64,000 bases of DNA from REEB48 sp964355085 (GCA_964355085.1 CAYHBW010000002.1:1-64000), one strand, 5' to 3'. Shown: positions 1-8,788, counted from the stretch's first letter. Translations and numbers: made by a program. The notes: generated by a model not told the origin, from the sequence alone.

Positions 1-1
1 A

Positions 2-178
2 CATATCGAGGAGATTTTGAAGACTTTGGCGTCATTTTATGAGCAGGAAGTCGATAATTCCGTCAAAACCATGGTTGCTTTCATTGAACCGGTACTTCTT
101 CTCATCATAGGCGTGCTTATCGGCACCATCGCTTTGTCGGTCATTGTCCCGATTTATCAGCTCGTCGGTGGCATCTAA
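2..178 (+). CDS. pilC: PilC/GspF inner-membrane platform protein of type IV pili, C-terminal end only
   Basis: Only the last 58 codons are in the window; the start lies upstream. The reading frame ends with an amphipathic stretch, then FIEPVLLLIIGVLIGTIALS and a closing IYQLVGGI. This layout (an F-E-P motif at the start of the last membrane helix, then a short periplasmic end) is typical of the PilC/GspF family, the polytopic platform that couples the pilus motor ATPases to pilin assembly. The next genes are pseudopilins and PilM, so this is the 3' part of a type IV pilus operon. Family call fairly sure; subtype not resolvable from the fragment. Confidence 0.85.
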   Translation, partial: HIEEILKTLASFYEQEVDNSVKTMVAFIEPVLLLIIGVLIGTIALSVIVPIYQLVGGI

Positions 179-237
179 CTTCCGATCTGTGTTAAAATAA
201 AATCAATATCATTTTGTTCCGTATGCGGAATTAATCT

Positions 238-3200
238 ATGTCAAAAAGATCCGGCTACACCTTCTTCGAGCTAATGATAGTCATCGGCGTGGCGATAATC
301 TTCGGCTCCGTCGCCCTTCTCAATCTCCCGACCGGTCTCCGGACCAAGCTGGAAATAGACAATGCCATCAACAATCTCAAATCCCACCTCATATTGGGCC
401 AGCAGAGAGCCATCTCGCAGGAGAACGGATCCAGATGGGGAATCCATTTAGACACTTCGATATCCGGACAGCACTTTTACCAGATTTTCTACGGAGACTC
501 CTATGAGACCGGAATCGTCGTCGAAACTGTCTATCTTCCGGATGGAATAATCTTCTTGAATCCATCCGATGGAAACACTGAAGACATAATATTTGAGAAA
601 GTGACCGGTTGGACGGAAGACGGGCACAGCATAGTCATTGGAATCGAGTCGGTTGAAGATGGAGCATACGATGAAACTAATTCCGAGAATCTTGTCATTT
701 CTGAAGGAACTGGACTGATAGAAATATCGCCGTCTGTGCCGCAGTTCGATATTTCATTGAATACGGATCCGGATTCCGGCACTGTTCAGCCGGGTGGTTC
801 GATTGATTTGACTGTCAGAGCTGACATAACCGCCGGAATTCCGGAGCCGGTAGTTTTTTCCGCGGAAAATCTTCCGAGCGGCGTGATCGCTTCCTTCGAT
901 CAGGCCGGATGCGTTCCGACCTGTTCTACGCCGTTGAATCTGCAGACTTCAGAAAACACTCCCAATGGAAATCATTTTATCAGTATTTCAGCGGTTTCCG
1001 GAGGATTGACAAAGACCGCAGTTTTTCCGTTATCTGTCAATTTTCAATCCGTTCCCGGTATTCCGGAAGGTTTTTCCGCGGTAGGAGGCAATGCGAAAGT
1101 TTCCTTGAGCTGGCAGACCCCTACTTTTACAGGAGGGTCTTCGATAAATAATTACAGAGTGTATCGAAGCACTGTTCCCGGGAATGAAACATATATCGGA
1201 GATGCCGGAGTTTCTTTATCGTATGTCGATTCCGGTCTCGTGAACGGAACCGTCTATTATTATAAAGTTTCCGCGGTGAATTCTGTCGGCGAAGGATCGC
1301 AAAGCGGCGAGGCGAACGCGCTTTCCGGCGCTTACGCGAACAATGTATCGGGTTATGCTTGGTCCCAGAATGTCGGTTGGTTGAGTTTTAACTGTATGAA
1401 CGAAGGAAGCTGTAATTTTTTCGACTACGGCGTAAGAGTTGATCCGGAAACAGGATATTTTTCAGGCAATGCCTGGTCCCAGAGCGCTGGCTGGGTGAGT
1501 TTTGATGAAGATTACGGTTGTCCGGCCACATTCATAAATCCTAACTGCAAAGCTAGGGTTTCCGGCATATCAACTGGCACTTTTCCGAAACAAGTCGCCG
1601 GTTGGGCTAAGCTGTTGAGCACCAATTCTTGGATGAGTTTGGCCGGAGGAACCACGACGGTTTCCACCGGAGCCAAATCCCCGATGCCCACCGGCCGTTA
1701 CGGCCACGATGTCGCTGTTATAGACGGCAAAATTTATGTTTTCGGAGGAAATCCGAGTAGTAATGTCGGCAGATTGAATCAGAAGTACGACCCTGTTTCC
1801 GATACCTGGGAATCCAAGGCATTGCCTCCGACAAGCCGTGCTTTATATGTGTCGGCTGCGGCCAAAGACGGTTCCGGGAATGACAAGATATATGTGATCG
1901 GCGGAACTGTCACAGGTGCTCCCGCTTATACGACCAGCGCGATTGTTGAAGAATATAATCCTGTCTCCGATACCTGGACTGCGAAAACTTCCATGCCGAC
2001 AAGCAGGGATGGATCCGCTGCCGCAACGGTCAATGATAAAATATATGTCTTGGGAGGTGAAACCGGCGGAACACAAACCATCTACAACATCAATGAAATG
2101 TACAATCCGACTACCAATTCCTGGACTACTTTGGCAGCCATGCCGGAAACCAGAATGGATGCCGGCGCGGCCGCGGCAATAGGGGCGGACGGGAAAGATA
2201 AGATCTATGTGATCGGCGGCTGGGGAGGCGGAGCTTCCACAGCGCGGAATACTGTTTTTGAATATGATGTTACAAGCAATACCTGGTCCGTGAAAGCTCC
2301 GATGCCTACTGCGAGATATGATCTTATTCTGGTTACGATCAATAACAAAATTCATGCCATAGGCGGCGGCGCGGAAACGAATGTCGCCAACGTAAACGAA
2401 GTCTATGATCCGGTTACTAATACTTGGTCTGTGAAAGCTTCGACGTATGAGGGGAGGAGCAGTTCAGCCGGCGCGGCAGCTGAAGGCCAGGACGGAAACG
2501 ACAAGATTTATGTTTTCGGAGGAAACGGTTCAGCCAATTTTTCATCAGTTGAAGAATATGATCCGGGATTGGATAGGTGGACGGGTGTTTCCGTAGCCAG
2601 AAAATCCCCGATGCCCAACGGCCGGAACGGTCATGGAGCCGCAGTAGTAGCAAATAAAGTCTATGTTTTCGGAGGAAATCCGAGTAGTAATGTCGGCAGA
2701 TTGAATCAGAAGTACGACCCTGTTTCCGATACCTGGGAATCCAAGGCATTGCCTCCGACAAGCCGTGCTTTATATGTGTCGGCTGCGGCCAAAGACGGTT
2801 CCGGGAATGACAAGATATATGTGATCGGCGGAACTGTCACAGGTGCTCCCGCTTATACGACCAGCGCGATTGTTGAAGAATATAATCCTGTCTCCGATAC
2901 CTGGACTGCGAAAACTTCCATGCCGACAAGCAGGGATGGATCCGCTGCCGCAACGGTCAATGATAAAATATATGTCTTGGGAGGTGAAACCGGCGGAACA
3001 CAAACCATCTACAACATCAATGAAATGTACAATCCGACTACCAATTCCTGGACTACTTTGGCAGCCATGCCGGAAACCAGAATGGATGCCGGCGCGGCCG
3101 CGGCAATAGGGGCGGACGGGAAAGATAAGATCTATGTGATCGGCGGCTGGGGAGGCGGAGCTTCCACAGCGCGGAATACTGTTTTTGAATATGATGTTAC

Positions 3201-3660
3201 AAGCAATACCTGGTCCGTGAAAGCTCCGATGCCTACTGCGAGATATGATCTTATTCTGGTTACGATCAATAACAAAATTCATGCCATAGGCGGCGGCGCG
3301 GAAACGAATGTCGCCAACGTAAACGAAGTCTATGATCCGGTTACTAATACTTGGTCTGTGAAAGCTTCGACGTATGAGGGGAGGAGCAGTTCAGCCGGCG
3401 CGGCAGCTGAAGGCCAGGACGGAAACGACAAGATTTATGTTTTCGGAGGAAACGGTTCAGCCAATTTTTCATCAGTTGAAGAATATGATCCGGGATTGGA
3501 TAGGTGGATCGGTTCGGCTACCCAGAATCTTATCACTACGTTCGCTTACGGCGTTCAGCTGGAATCAAACGGAGATTTTTCAGGATATTCCTGGGAAGAC
3601 GGCGCTCTTGGCTGGGTCCGCTGGAAAGATGCCTCTTATAATGTCGAGGTCAATTGGTAA
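238..3660 (+). CDS. Giant pseudopilin with Ig-like, Fn3, GW-type and two six-bladed Kelch propeller regions
   Basis: 1140 residues. Residues 1-30 are a class III prepilin signal and helix: cleavage after Gly6, Phe/Leu-rich helix and the conserved Glu at mature position 5. Residues to about 165 resemble the GspH/FimT pseudopilin head. Then come an Ig-like segment (about 167-272), a fibronectin type III domain (about 273-362), repeats of the type AWSQNVGWLSF (about 370-470), and twelve Kelch repeats (about 478-1092) with the usual K-I-Y-V-hydrophobic-G-G start and E-Y-D/N-P...W end of each blade. The last 30 residues again carry a G-Y-S-W...G-W-V-R-W pattern, so the propellers look inserted into the GW-type domain. 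Two 282-residue Kelch blocks are identical. Probable role (inference): pilus-tip or surface adhesin, exported through the pilus machinery. Start chosen for the prepilin peptide. Confidence 0.85.
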   Translation: MSKRSGYTFFELMIVIGVAIIFGSVALLNLPTGLRTKLEIDNAINNLKSHLILGQQRAISQENGSRWGIHLDTSISGQHFYQIFYGDSYETGIVVETVYLPDGIIFLNPSDGNTEDIIFEKVTGWTEDGHSIVIGIESVEDGAYDETNSENLVISEGTGLIEISPSVPQFDISLNTDPDSGTVQPGGSIDLTVRADITAGIPEPVVFSAENLPSGVIASFDQAGCVPTCSTPLNLQTSENTPNGNHFISISAVSGGLTKTAVFPLSVNFQSVPGIPEGFSAVGGNAKVSLSWQTPTFTGGSSINNYRVYRSTVPGNETYIGDAGVSLSYVDSGLVNGTVYYYKVSAVNSVGEGSQSGEANALSGAYANNVSGYAWSQNVGWLSFNCMNEGSCNFFDYGVRVDPETGYFSGNAWSQSAGWVSFDEDYGCPATFINPNCKARVSGISTGTFPKQVAGWAKLLSTNSWMSLAGGTTTVSTGAKSPMPTGRYGHDVAVIDGKIYVFGGNPSSNVGRLNQKYDPVSDTWESKALPPTSRALYVSAAAKDGSGNDKIYVIGGTVTGAPAYTTSAIVEEYNPVSDTWTAKTSMPTSRDGSAAATVNDKIYVLGGETGGTQTIYNINEMYNPTTNSWTTLAAMPETRMDAGAAAAIGADGKDKIYVIGGWGGGASTARNTVFEYDVTSNTWSVKAPMPTARYDLILVTINNKIHAIGGGAETNVANVNEVYDPVTNTWSVKASTYEGRSSSAGAAAEGQDGNDKIYVFGGNGSANFSSVEEYDPGLDRWTGVSVARKSPMPNGRNGHGAAVVANKVYVFGGNPSSNVGRLNQKYDPVSDTWESKALPPTSRALYVSAAAKDGSGNDKIYVIGGTVTGAPAYTTSAIVEEYNPVSDTWTAKTSMPTSRDGSAAATVNDKIYVLGGETGGTQTIYNINEMYNPTTNSWTTLAAMPETRMDAGAAAAIGADGKDKIYVIGGWGGGASTARNTVFEYDVTSNTWSVKAPMPTARYDLILVTINNKIHAIGGGAETNVANVNEVYDPVTNTWSVKASTYEGRSSSAGAAAEGQDGNDKIYVFGGNGSANFSSVEEYDPGLDRWIGSATQNLITTFAYGVQLESNGDFSGYSWEDGALGWVRWKDASYNVEVNW
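1735..3508 (+). repeat. Long internal tandem duplication inside the Kelch pseudopilin gene
   Basis: Bases 1735-2581 and 2662-3508 read the same throughout (847 bases each, period 927). The 80-base linker at 2582-2661 and its counterpart just upstream of 1735 have diverged. Each copy encodes residues making most of a six-bladed Kelch propeller. The lack of even silent differences points to very recent duplication or gene conversion; an assembly artefact cannot be excluded. Confidence 0.93.
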
Positions 3661-3760
3661 TTGTTATTGGAGATGACATCGCTATCGGTTCTGATCCGTG
3701 CGACGGAATCAGTTTTGAATATCTTTGTTTTTGAGAAATCAGATTTTGGAATTCCTGTGT

Positions 3761-3766
3761 TAAAAT
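3761..3766 (+). promoter_or_regulatory. -10 box TAAAAT of the NHL pseudopilin gene
   Basis: TAAAAT ends 7 bases before the ATG at 3774, so the mRNA would begin at or next to the start codon. Confidence 0.5.
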
Positions 3767-3773
3767 ACAGTTA

Positions 3774-5582
3774 ATGAGAAAGGGGCAATCTTTAATCGAA
3801 GTTTTCATCGCAATGGGGGTCGGAATTCTTATGCTTAGCGGAATCACGACCGCTTTTTCATTGACATTGAGATCGAACGAACACGCCGAAAAGAGCCGGA
3901 ATGCGGCTATTTTGAGCGATGCTTTGATGGAATCGGCCAGGTCTTTCGCCGACGGCAATTGGCCGGGTCTTTACGGTCTTCCTCATGGTTCCGGAAACAA
4001 GCATCATTTTTTGAATTCCGGAGGTACGCTTGCGGCGCAATCCGGCATAGAGACCGTCAATCTCAACACCTTTGATTATACGAGATCGTTTTATGCCGAA
4101 AATGTTTCCAGGGATATAAATGGAGACATCGAATCGGTTTACAATCCGAACAATGAAGATCCTTCCACGCAGAAGATAACGGTTGAAACTGACTATGTTA
4201 TATTCGGAGCCGCCAGGAATTTGACTGTTTATTTTTATGTCACCAGGATGCGCAATTTTATTTTCATGCAGACCGACTGGTCGGGCGGGGATGGTCAGGA
4301 CGGTCCGATTATGATCGCGGACGATGAATTTTCATCGGAGACGAACGTTGATTACTCGACTGTTCCGGGGTCAATCATGCCGGTCGCCGATCATGAGGTG
4401 GATATCTATGTGGCGGATCTGGATAACGACCGCATCCAGAGATTCGATGAAAACGGGGATTTCATCGTGAAGTGGGGAGCGCAGGGATCTGATCCGGGCG
4501 AGTTTAAGAAGCCCTACTCCGTGGCGATCGATTCTTTGAATAATGTCTATGTCGTGGATAAGGATAATGATCGGATCCAGAAATTCAATTCCAGCGGCGA
4601 TTTTCTTGCGACTTGGGGATCCAGCGGATCCGGAGACGGCCAATTCGGCCATCCGCAGGGAATTGCGGTGGATTCGGAAAACAACATATACGTCGTCGAT
4701 CTGGACAGGGATCGGATCCAGAAATTCAATTCCAGCGGCGATTTTCTCCTGAAATGGGGGACCAACGGAAACGGCAACGGGCAGTTTAATAAACCGCAGG
4801 ATGTTACAGTCGACAGCGAAGATGATGTCTATGTTACGGATCAGGACAATAACCGAGTCCAGAAATTCGATTCTGCGGGAAATTTTCTCCTGAAATGGGG
4901 GACCAACGGAAACGGCAACGGGCAGTTCATGAAACCGGTCGGAATCGGAACAGACAGCGGAGATAACGTATATGTGGCGGACAGGGATAATGATCGGATC
5001 CAGAAATTCAATTCTGCCGGAACTTTCGTGCGTAAATGGGGTAGCGCCGGATCTGATGCCGGAGAATTCCAGAAGCCGCAGGGAGTGACGGCCGATCAGT
5101 ATGATTTCGTCTATGTGGCGGACAGCAATAACCACCGCATCCAGAAATTCGATTCCGACGGGAATTTCGTCCTGGAGTGGGGGGATTCCGGAAGCGCCGA
5201 TGGAGAATTCAATCATCCGCGCGGAATGGAATATATTCCGGCTGTCTGTACCGGAGAGTGCAGTCTTATTTCCAGTATTTTCGATACGCAGCTGGCCGGT
5301 GGCGCATCTTTGAATACGGTCATGTGGCAAGGGACGTATCCTGCCGGGACGTCCGTGAAATTCCAGTTCGCGTCTTCTAATAACAGTGCCGGACCTTGGA
5401 ATTTCACCGGCCCGGGCGGTTCAAGCGCCACTTTTTATTCTCCTTCCTCCACGAATTATCAGAAAGCCATAGATTATACGGAACATTACGGCAGGAGATA
5501 TTTCCGTTATAAGATTTTTTTTGAAATTAGCGGATCCTCTGTTCCCCGGATGGACGATATTATTCTGGGATTCAGCCGGTAA
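3774..5582 (+). CDS. Pseudopilin with six-bladed NHL beta-propeller
   Basis: 602 residues. The N-terminus is a class III prepilin signal: cleavage after Gly4, then QSLIEVFIAMGVG with Glu at mature position 5, as in PilV/PulJ-like minor pilins. A pilin head spans roughly 30-180. Residues 208-488 hold six NHL repeats (pattern I-Y-V-x-D...D-R-I-Q-K-F...W-G...G-x-F...P). The closing strand GEFNHPRGMEYI pairs with the first blade, so a closed six-bladed propeller is predicted. Residues 492-602 form a separate beta-rich C-terminal domain. Repeated stretches at the DNA level (for example 4748-4787 and 4889-4928) show recent blade copying. It lies between the Kelch pseudopilin and a third minor pilin, so it probably shares the pilus. 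Binding target unknown. Confidence 0.88.
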   Translation: MRKGQSLIEVFIAMGVGILMLSGITTAFSLTLRSNEHAEKSRNAAILSDALMESARSFADGNWPGLYGLPHGSGNKHHFLNSGGTLAAQSGIETVNLNTFDYTRSFYAENVSRDINGDIESVYNPNNEDPSTQKITVETDYVIFGAARNLTVYFYVTRMRNFIFMQTDWSGGDGQDGPIMIADDEFSSETNVDYSTVPGSIMPVADHEVDIYVADLDNDRIQRFDENGDFIVKWGAQGSDPGEFKKPYSVAIDSLNNVYVVDKDNDRIQKFNSSGDFLATWGSSGSGDGQFGHPQGIAVDSENNIYVVDLDRDRIQKFNSSGDFLLKWGTNGNGNGQFNKPQDVTVDSEDDVYVTDQDNNRVQKFDSAGNFLLKWGTNGNGNGQFMKPVGIGTDSGDNVYVADRDNDRIQKFNSAGTFVRKWGSAGSDAGEFQKPQGVTADQYDFVYVADSNNHRIQKFDSDGNFVLEWGDSGSADGEFNHPRGMEYIPAVCTGECSLISSIFDTQLAGGASLNTVMWQGTYPAGTSVKFQFASSNNSAGPWNFTGPGGSSATFYSPSSTNYQKAIDYTEHYGRRYFRYKIFFEISGSSVPRMDDIILGFSR

Positions 5583-5583
5583 T

Positions 5584-6033
5584 ATGAAAAAATATTTTAA
5601 AATTAAAAATTTAAAATTTGAATTTTCGAACGGCATAGCCGCCCTGCCTTTGGTGCTTATGATCGGTGGTTTGATCGGGGAAATATTCGTCGCTCTGCTG
5701 GTCGGAAATTTTTTCCTGGTTCAGTCGGAGTCCGGTCTGCGGGCGAGTTCCAAAGCTTTTTTGGCAGCGCAATCCGGATATCAGGACGCTTTCATCAGGA
5801 TCATAAGGAATAAGAGCTCTGAAGGATCGTATACCCTGAATTTCTCGGACAGTTCTGCGGATGTGACTGTCTGCCGTAATTTGCCGGAACCGGCCTGCGC
5901 GGGTTTGAATAAGGATAAAATCACGGTCCTCGGGAGATATCATGATAAGAACCGGAAATTTGAAGCCGTGCTTGATGTGAATCAGTCGACCGGAGAAGCG
6001 ACTCTCGAGTCATTCAATGAAGTGGCGCTGTAA
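5584..6033 (+). CDS. PilX/GspK-like minor pilin
   Basis: 149 residues. A prepilin-like Gly-Ile-Ala-Ala-Leu precedes a long hydrophobic helix (about 20-45), followed by SSKAFLAAQSGYQDAF, the alpha-helical start typical of PilX and GspK. As in GspK, Glu at mature position 5 is missing. An in-frame ATG 63 bases further upstream lies inside the preceding gene; the start at 5584, one base after that gene's stop, leaves the prepilin signal near the N-terminus and fits translational coupling. Likely a pilus priming or tip component acting with the two propeller pseudopilins. Confidence 0.75.
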   Translation: MKKYFKIKNLKFEFSNGIAALPLVLMIGGLIGEIFVALLVGNFFLVQSESGLRASSKAFLAAQSGYQDAFIRIIRNKSSEGSYTLNFSDSSADVTVCRNLPEPACAGLNKDKITVLGRYHDKNRKFEAVLDVNQSTGEATLESFNEVAL

Positions 6034-6054
6034 GACGCATTATTCCATTTGGGT

Positions 6055-6060
6055 TATAAT
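6055..6060 (+). promoter_or_regulatory. -10 box TATAAT of pilM
   Basis: TATAAT ends 7 bases before the ATG at 6068; leaderless-type spacing. Confidence 0.55.
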
Positions 6061-6067
6061 TAAATTA

Positions 6068-7582
6068 ATGAATTCAATCTTGGAAAAATTGAAGTCGGTA
6101 TTTCATCGTCTGATTTTCCCGCACGAGGCCATTGCCGGACTTGAAATAAAGGACGCCGCTCTGCGTGTCGCAGAGATATCTTCCGGCGGTGTTCTGAAAA
6201 AAGAAGGATTGCTCCTTGAGCCGGGAATAATAGAGGACGGGATCATCCGGGACAGGACGCGCCTCGTCAGCCAGTTGAAGGATCTCAAGAAACAATTCGC
6301 GCCCGGCCTGAAAAACAGCATTCCGGTCATCGCCATTGTTCCGTCTTCGATCGTTTATGCGAAGGTCTTCTCCCTTCCTCTTCTTAGTGAGGAAAGCAGG
6401 GCGGAAGCGATTCAACTTAATTTACAGGGAATATCTCCGGTTGATTTCAAAATCGCTTATTCGGACTGGGAACAGCTCGGAGATCAGGAAAAAGACGGGT
6501 CGGTGGAGATTTTAGGTGCCTTCGCCAGGCGCGATGCCGTTGATTCCTATGTCAGCGCGCTTGAAGAAGCGGGTTTTTCTCCTGTTGCGGTTGAATTCCC
6601 GGCTTTGGCGATTGCGCGGGCCATCAAACAATATGCGATTGGAGTCGATATCGGAAAGCCGCAGGTTGTCGTGAATGTTTCCAGTGACGGCATCGATTTC
6701 ATGGTCCTGAAAAGCGGGAACATATATTTCGATTATTTCACTCCGTGGAAGCTGATGAAGCTTGAGGACCGGGCTTCCCGTGAAATTCCTTTCGATGATT
6801 TCAAGAACACCATAGTCCGGGAGATTAAAAAAGTATCGACATTTTACGCAAGCCATTGGGGGGGTTCGCTGAATAGTCTGATAATCATCACCCAGGCCCT
6901 TGAAAAAGAGATATCCGAATTCATAGTCAAGCAGTTCAATTACGAGGTGAAAACTCTCGCACTAAGGGAATTCACCGATGTCCCGATTTCCTGGATCGGG
7001 GTGCTCGGGAGCGCCTTCCGCGGAACAATCCCGCGATCGCGCGATATTCTGATAAGTCTGGAAGCGGTCGGAACGGAGAGCGGATATCTTTATACGCAGA
7101 TCAGATTTTTCATAAAGGTTTGGAGGAATATATTGATCACTGTTGCGGTTTTTTTCCTGATCGTATTCATATCCGTGGACAGTTTTTTTGCCAAAAAATT
7201 GAATGAGTCTTCGGAGCAGATACGGCAGGTGTCGGCGATGCCGGGGGGTAATGAGGTCTCTGAACTTCAAAAATCAGTCACTGTATTCAATGGTTTTGTC
7301 GAGAAGGCCTCTTACGCGCGCGAACGGAGCAGAGGTTGGTCAGAATTGTTATCCAAACTCGACTTATTGTCCGGCAACGTTGAATTTATCAGGATTTCGA
7401 TAAATTCTGATCAGAAATCCGCGTTTATCGTCGGAAGATCGGCCAGTCAGGCCGAAGCCATCGCTTTCAAGAACAAGTTGGTAAGCGAGGGATTCAAGGA
7501 CGCGAATCTTCCTCTTTCAAAAATAGAAACCGGCAAAGACGGATTGGTGACTTTTTCAATAACCTTCTCCTTGCCTTCCTAG
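6068..7582 (+). CDS. pilM: PilM-PilN fusion, type IV pilus assembly
   Basis: 504 residues. Residues about 1-335 are an actin-like PilM domain (IAGLEIKDAALRVAEI at the start, GVDIGKPQVVVNVSSDG in the middle). Residues about 354-370 form one membrane helix (ILITVAVFFLIVFISV). Residues about 371-504 contain a coiled segment and a small alpha/beta domain, the layout of PilN. In most bacteria PilM (cytoplasmic) and PilN (bitopic) are separate proteins that bind through the PilN N-terminus; here they are one chain. The start at 6068 is preferred over an upstream in-frame ATG at 6017 because a TATAAT box lies just upstream of 6068 and the extra 17 residues are not PilM-like. The 3' end overlaps the convergent pth gene by 4 bases. 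Confidence 0.85.
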   Translation: MNSILEKLKSVFHRLIFPHEAIAGLEIKDAALRVAEISSGGVLKKEGLLLEPGIIEDGIIRDRTRLVSQLKDLKKQFAPGLKNSIPVIAIVPSSIVYAKVFSLPLLSEESRAEAIQLNLQGISPVDFKIAYSDWEQLGDQEKDGSVEILGAFARRDAVDSYVSALEEAGFSPVAVEFPALAIARAIKQYAIGVDIGKPQVVVNVSSDGIDFMVLKSGNIYFDYFTPWKLMKLEDRASREIPFDDFKNTIVREIKKVSTFYASHWGGSLNSLIIITQALEKEISEFIVKQFNYEVKTLALREFTDVPISWIGVLGSAFRGTIPRSRDILISLEAVGTESGYLYTQIRFFIKVWRNILITVAVFFLIVFISVDSFFAKKLNESSEQIRQVSAMPGGNEVSELQKSVTVFNGFVEKASYARERSRGWSELLSKLDLLSGNVEFIRISINSDQKSAFIVGRSASQAEAIAFKNKLVSEGFKDANLPLSKIETGKDGLVTFSITFSLPS

Positions 7583-8124
7583 AGCCGGTTGATCTGTTTT
7601 GCAATTGCCGCAAATGCGGACATCAGCAGGCGTTTATGCGTCGGGACGATGTTTTTCAGGACGAATTCGGACGCTTTTTTTTTCGGTGTTCCGGATTTCG
7701 ACGGCGGACGTATCCCGATCCTTATTCTCCAGAATTTATTCGTTTTCAGGTGCTGAATGGCGCTTTCAATCCCTTTGTGTCCGCCGGAGCCCCTTTCAAA
7801 AGACAGCTTGTATTCGCCGAGCAGGATATCGGAGTCATCATGCATGATAAGGAGCTCTTCCGGTCCGGCTTTGAAATATCTTAGGGAATTTTTTATCGGT
7901 AGGCCTGATTCGTTCATATAGGTCAGGGGTTTGATGAATATGGCGTTTCCGTTTTCGGCAAATTCGAATTTTTTATCTTTCACCGTCTTCATCGGAAGTT
8001 TTTTCACCTTGTTTATGAAATAGTCCACCGCCAAAAAGCCGGCGTTATGATAGGTATTTTCGTATTCTTTACCGGGATTTCCAAGGCCGGCGATTATTTT
8101 ATAGCTTTGTCTTTCAGAGTCCAT
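7579..8124 (-). CDS. pth: Peptidyl-tRNA hydrolase
   Basis: 181 residues, normal for Pth. It releases peptides from peptidyl-tRNA that drops off ribosomes. Visible motifs: GLGNPGKEYENTYHNAGF with Asn16 and the catalytic His26, TYMNESG with Asn71, and HDDSDI with Asp96. The GGHNG motif of many Pth enzymes reads GGHKG, so the Asn that contacts the tRNA end is replaced by Lys. The gene is convergent with pilM and overlaps it by 4 bases. Sure of the family. Confidence 0.95.
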   Translation of the reverse strand: MDSERQSYKIIAGLGNPGKEYENTYHNAGFLAVDYFINKVKKLPMKTVKDKKFEFAENGNAIFIKPLTYMNESGLPIKNSLRYFKAGPEELLIMHDDSDILLGEYKLSFERGSGGHKGIESAIQHLKTNKFWRIRIGIRPPSKSGTPKKKASEFVLKNIVPTHKRLLMSAFAAIAKQINRL

Positions 8125-8159
8125 TATATGGATAATAATACTATAAATATTCCCGCATG

Positions 8160-8182
8160 TCCTGCCGCAGGATATCCTGCCG
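8160..8182. repeat. Short palindrome with flanking direct repeats
   Basis: GCAGGATATCCTGC (8167-8180) is a perfect palindrome, and TCCTGCCG occurs at 8160-8167 and 8175-8182. It lies between divergent pth and lepB. It could be an operator or a scrap of a dispersed repeat. Confidence 0.5.
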
Positions 8183-8238
8183 GACTGCTGATCCGCCGAT
8201 TGGCGCAGTTCGGTATTGTAATATCCGGTCTTTAGAAT

Positions 8239-8244
8239 TAAAAT
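8239..8244 (+). promoter_or_regulatory. -10 box TAAAAT of lepB
   Basis: TAAAAT ends 7 bases before the ATG at 8252; leaderless-type spacing. Confidence 0.5.
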
Positions 8245-8251
8245 ACAGATT

Positions 8252-8788
8252 ATGCGCGTATTTTTATTGGCTGTTTGGGAAGTTCTCGAAGTCGTATTGG
8301 TGGCTGTTGTGACGGTTTTTCTGATCCGATCTTTTCTGATTCAGCCTTTTTTGGTGAGCGGGGCAAGTATGGAACCGAATTTCGGAAGCGGAAATTATCT
8401 TCTGATTGATGAGCTGACTTATCGGTTCCGGGAGCCGGAGAGAGGCGAGGTGATTGTTTTCCGGTATCCGGAAAATCCTTCCACTTATTATATAAAAAGG
8501 ATCGTGGGGCTCCCGGGAGAGACCGTAAATATCCAGCGCGGCGCGGTGAAAATAACCGGGTCTGACGGCAAGGAATTTGTCCTGAAAGAGGAGTATCTTC
8601 CTGTCGGGGCTTTGACTTCCGGAAACAAGACCGTAACGCTCGGGTCTGCGGAATATTTCATGCTCGGCGACAACCGCAATTACAGTTTTGATTCCAGAAG
8701 CTGGGGGCCTATGGACAGGAAGTACATAATCGGGATAGCCCGGCTCCGGCTTCTTCCGCTGACGGAGATCGAGGCGTTTACTTATTGA
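8252..8788 (+). CDS. lepB: Signal peptidase I
   Basis: 178 residues. It cleaves signal peptides from exported proteins outside the membrane. One N-terminal membrane helix (about 8-30) is followed by box B GASMEPN with nucleophile Ser39, box D YYIKRIVGLPGE with general base Lys82, and box E GDNRNYSFDSRSWG. The enzyme is short, like Gram-positive and CPR forms with a single anchor. It sits upstream of hisS with a 70-base gap. Likely serves the many exported surface proteins in this window; prepilins need a different peptidase (PilD). Confidence 0.95.
   Translation: MRVFLLAVWEVLEVVLVAVVTVFLIRSFLIQPFLVSGASMEPNFGSGNYLLIDELTYRFREPERGEVIVFRYPENPSTYYIKRIVGLPGETVNIQRGAVKITGSDGKEFVLKEEYLPVGALTSGNKTVTLGSAEYFMLGDNRNYSFDSRSWGPMDRKYIIGIARLRLLPLTEIEAFTY

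Noticed and set aside
4540..5200. Regular repeats that could suggest a CRISPR array
   Set aside because: They are coding repeats of NHL blades with conserved reading frame; no constant repeat with variable spacers. The same applies to the Kelch repeats and the 7-bp repeat at 60821. No CRISPR array was seen in the window.
4371..5330. Long open frame on the minus strand (319 codons) opposite the NHL pseudopilin
   Set aside because: It mirrors the codon pattern of the NHL repeats on the other strand and has no recognisable domain or start signal.
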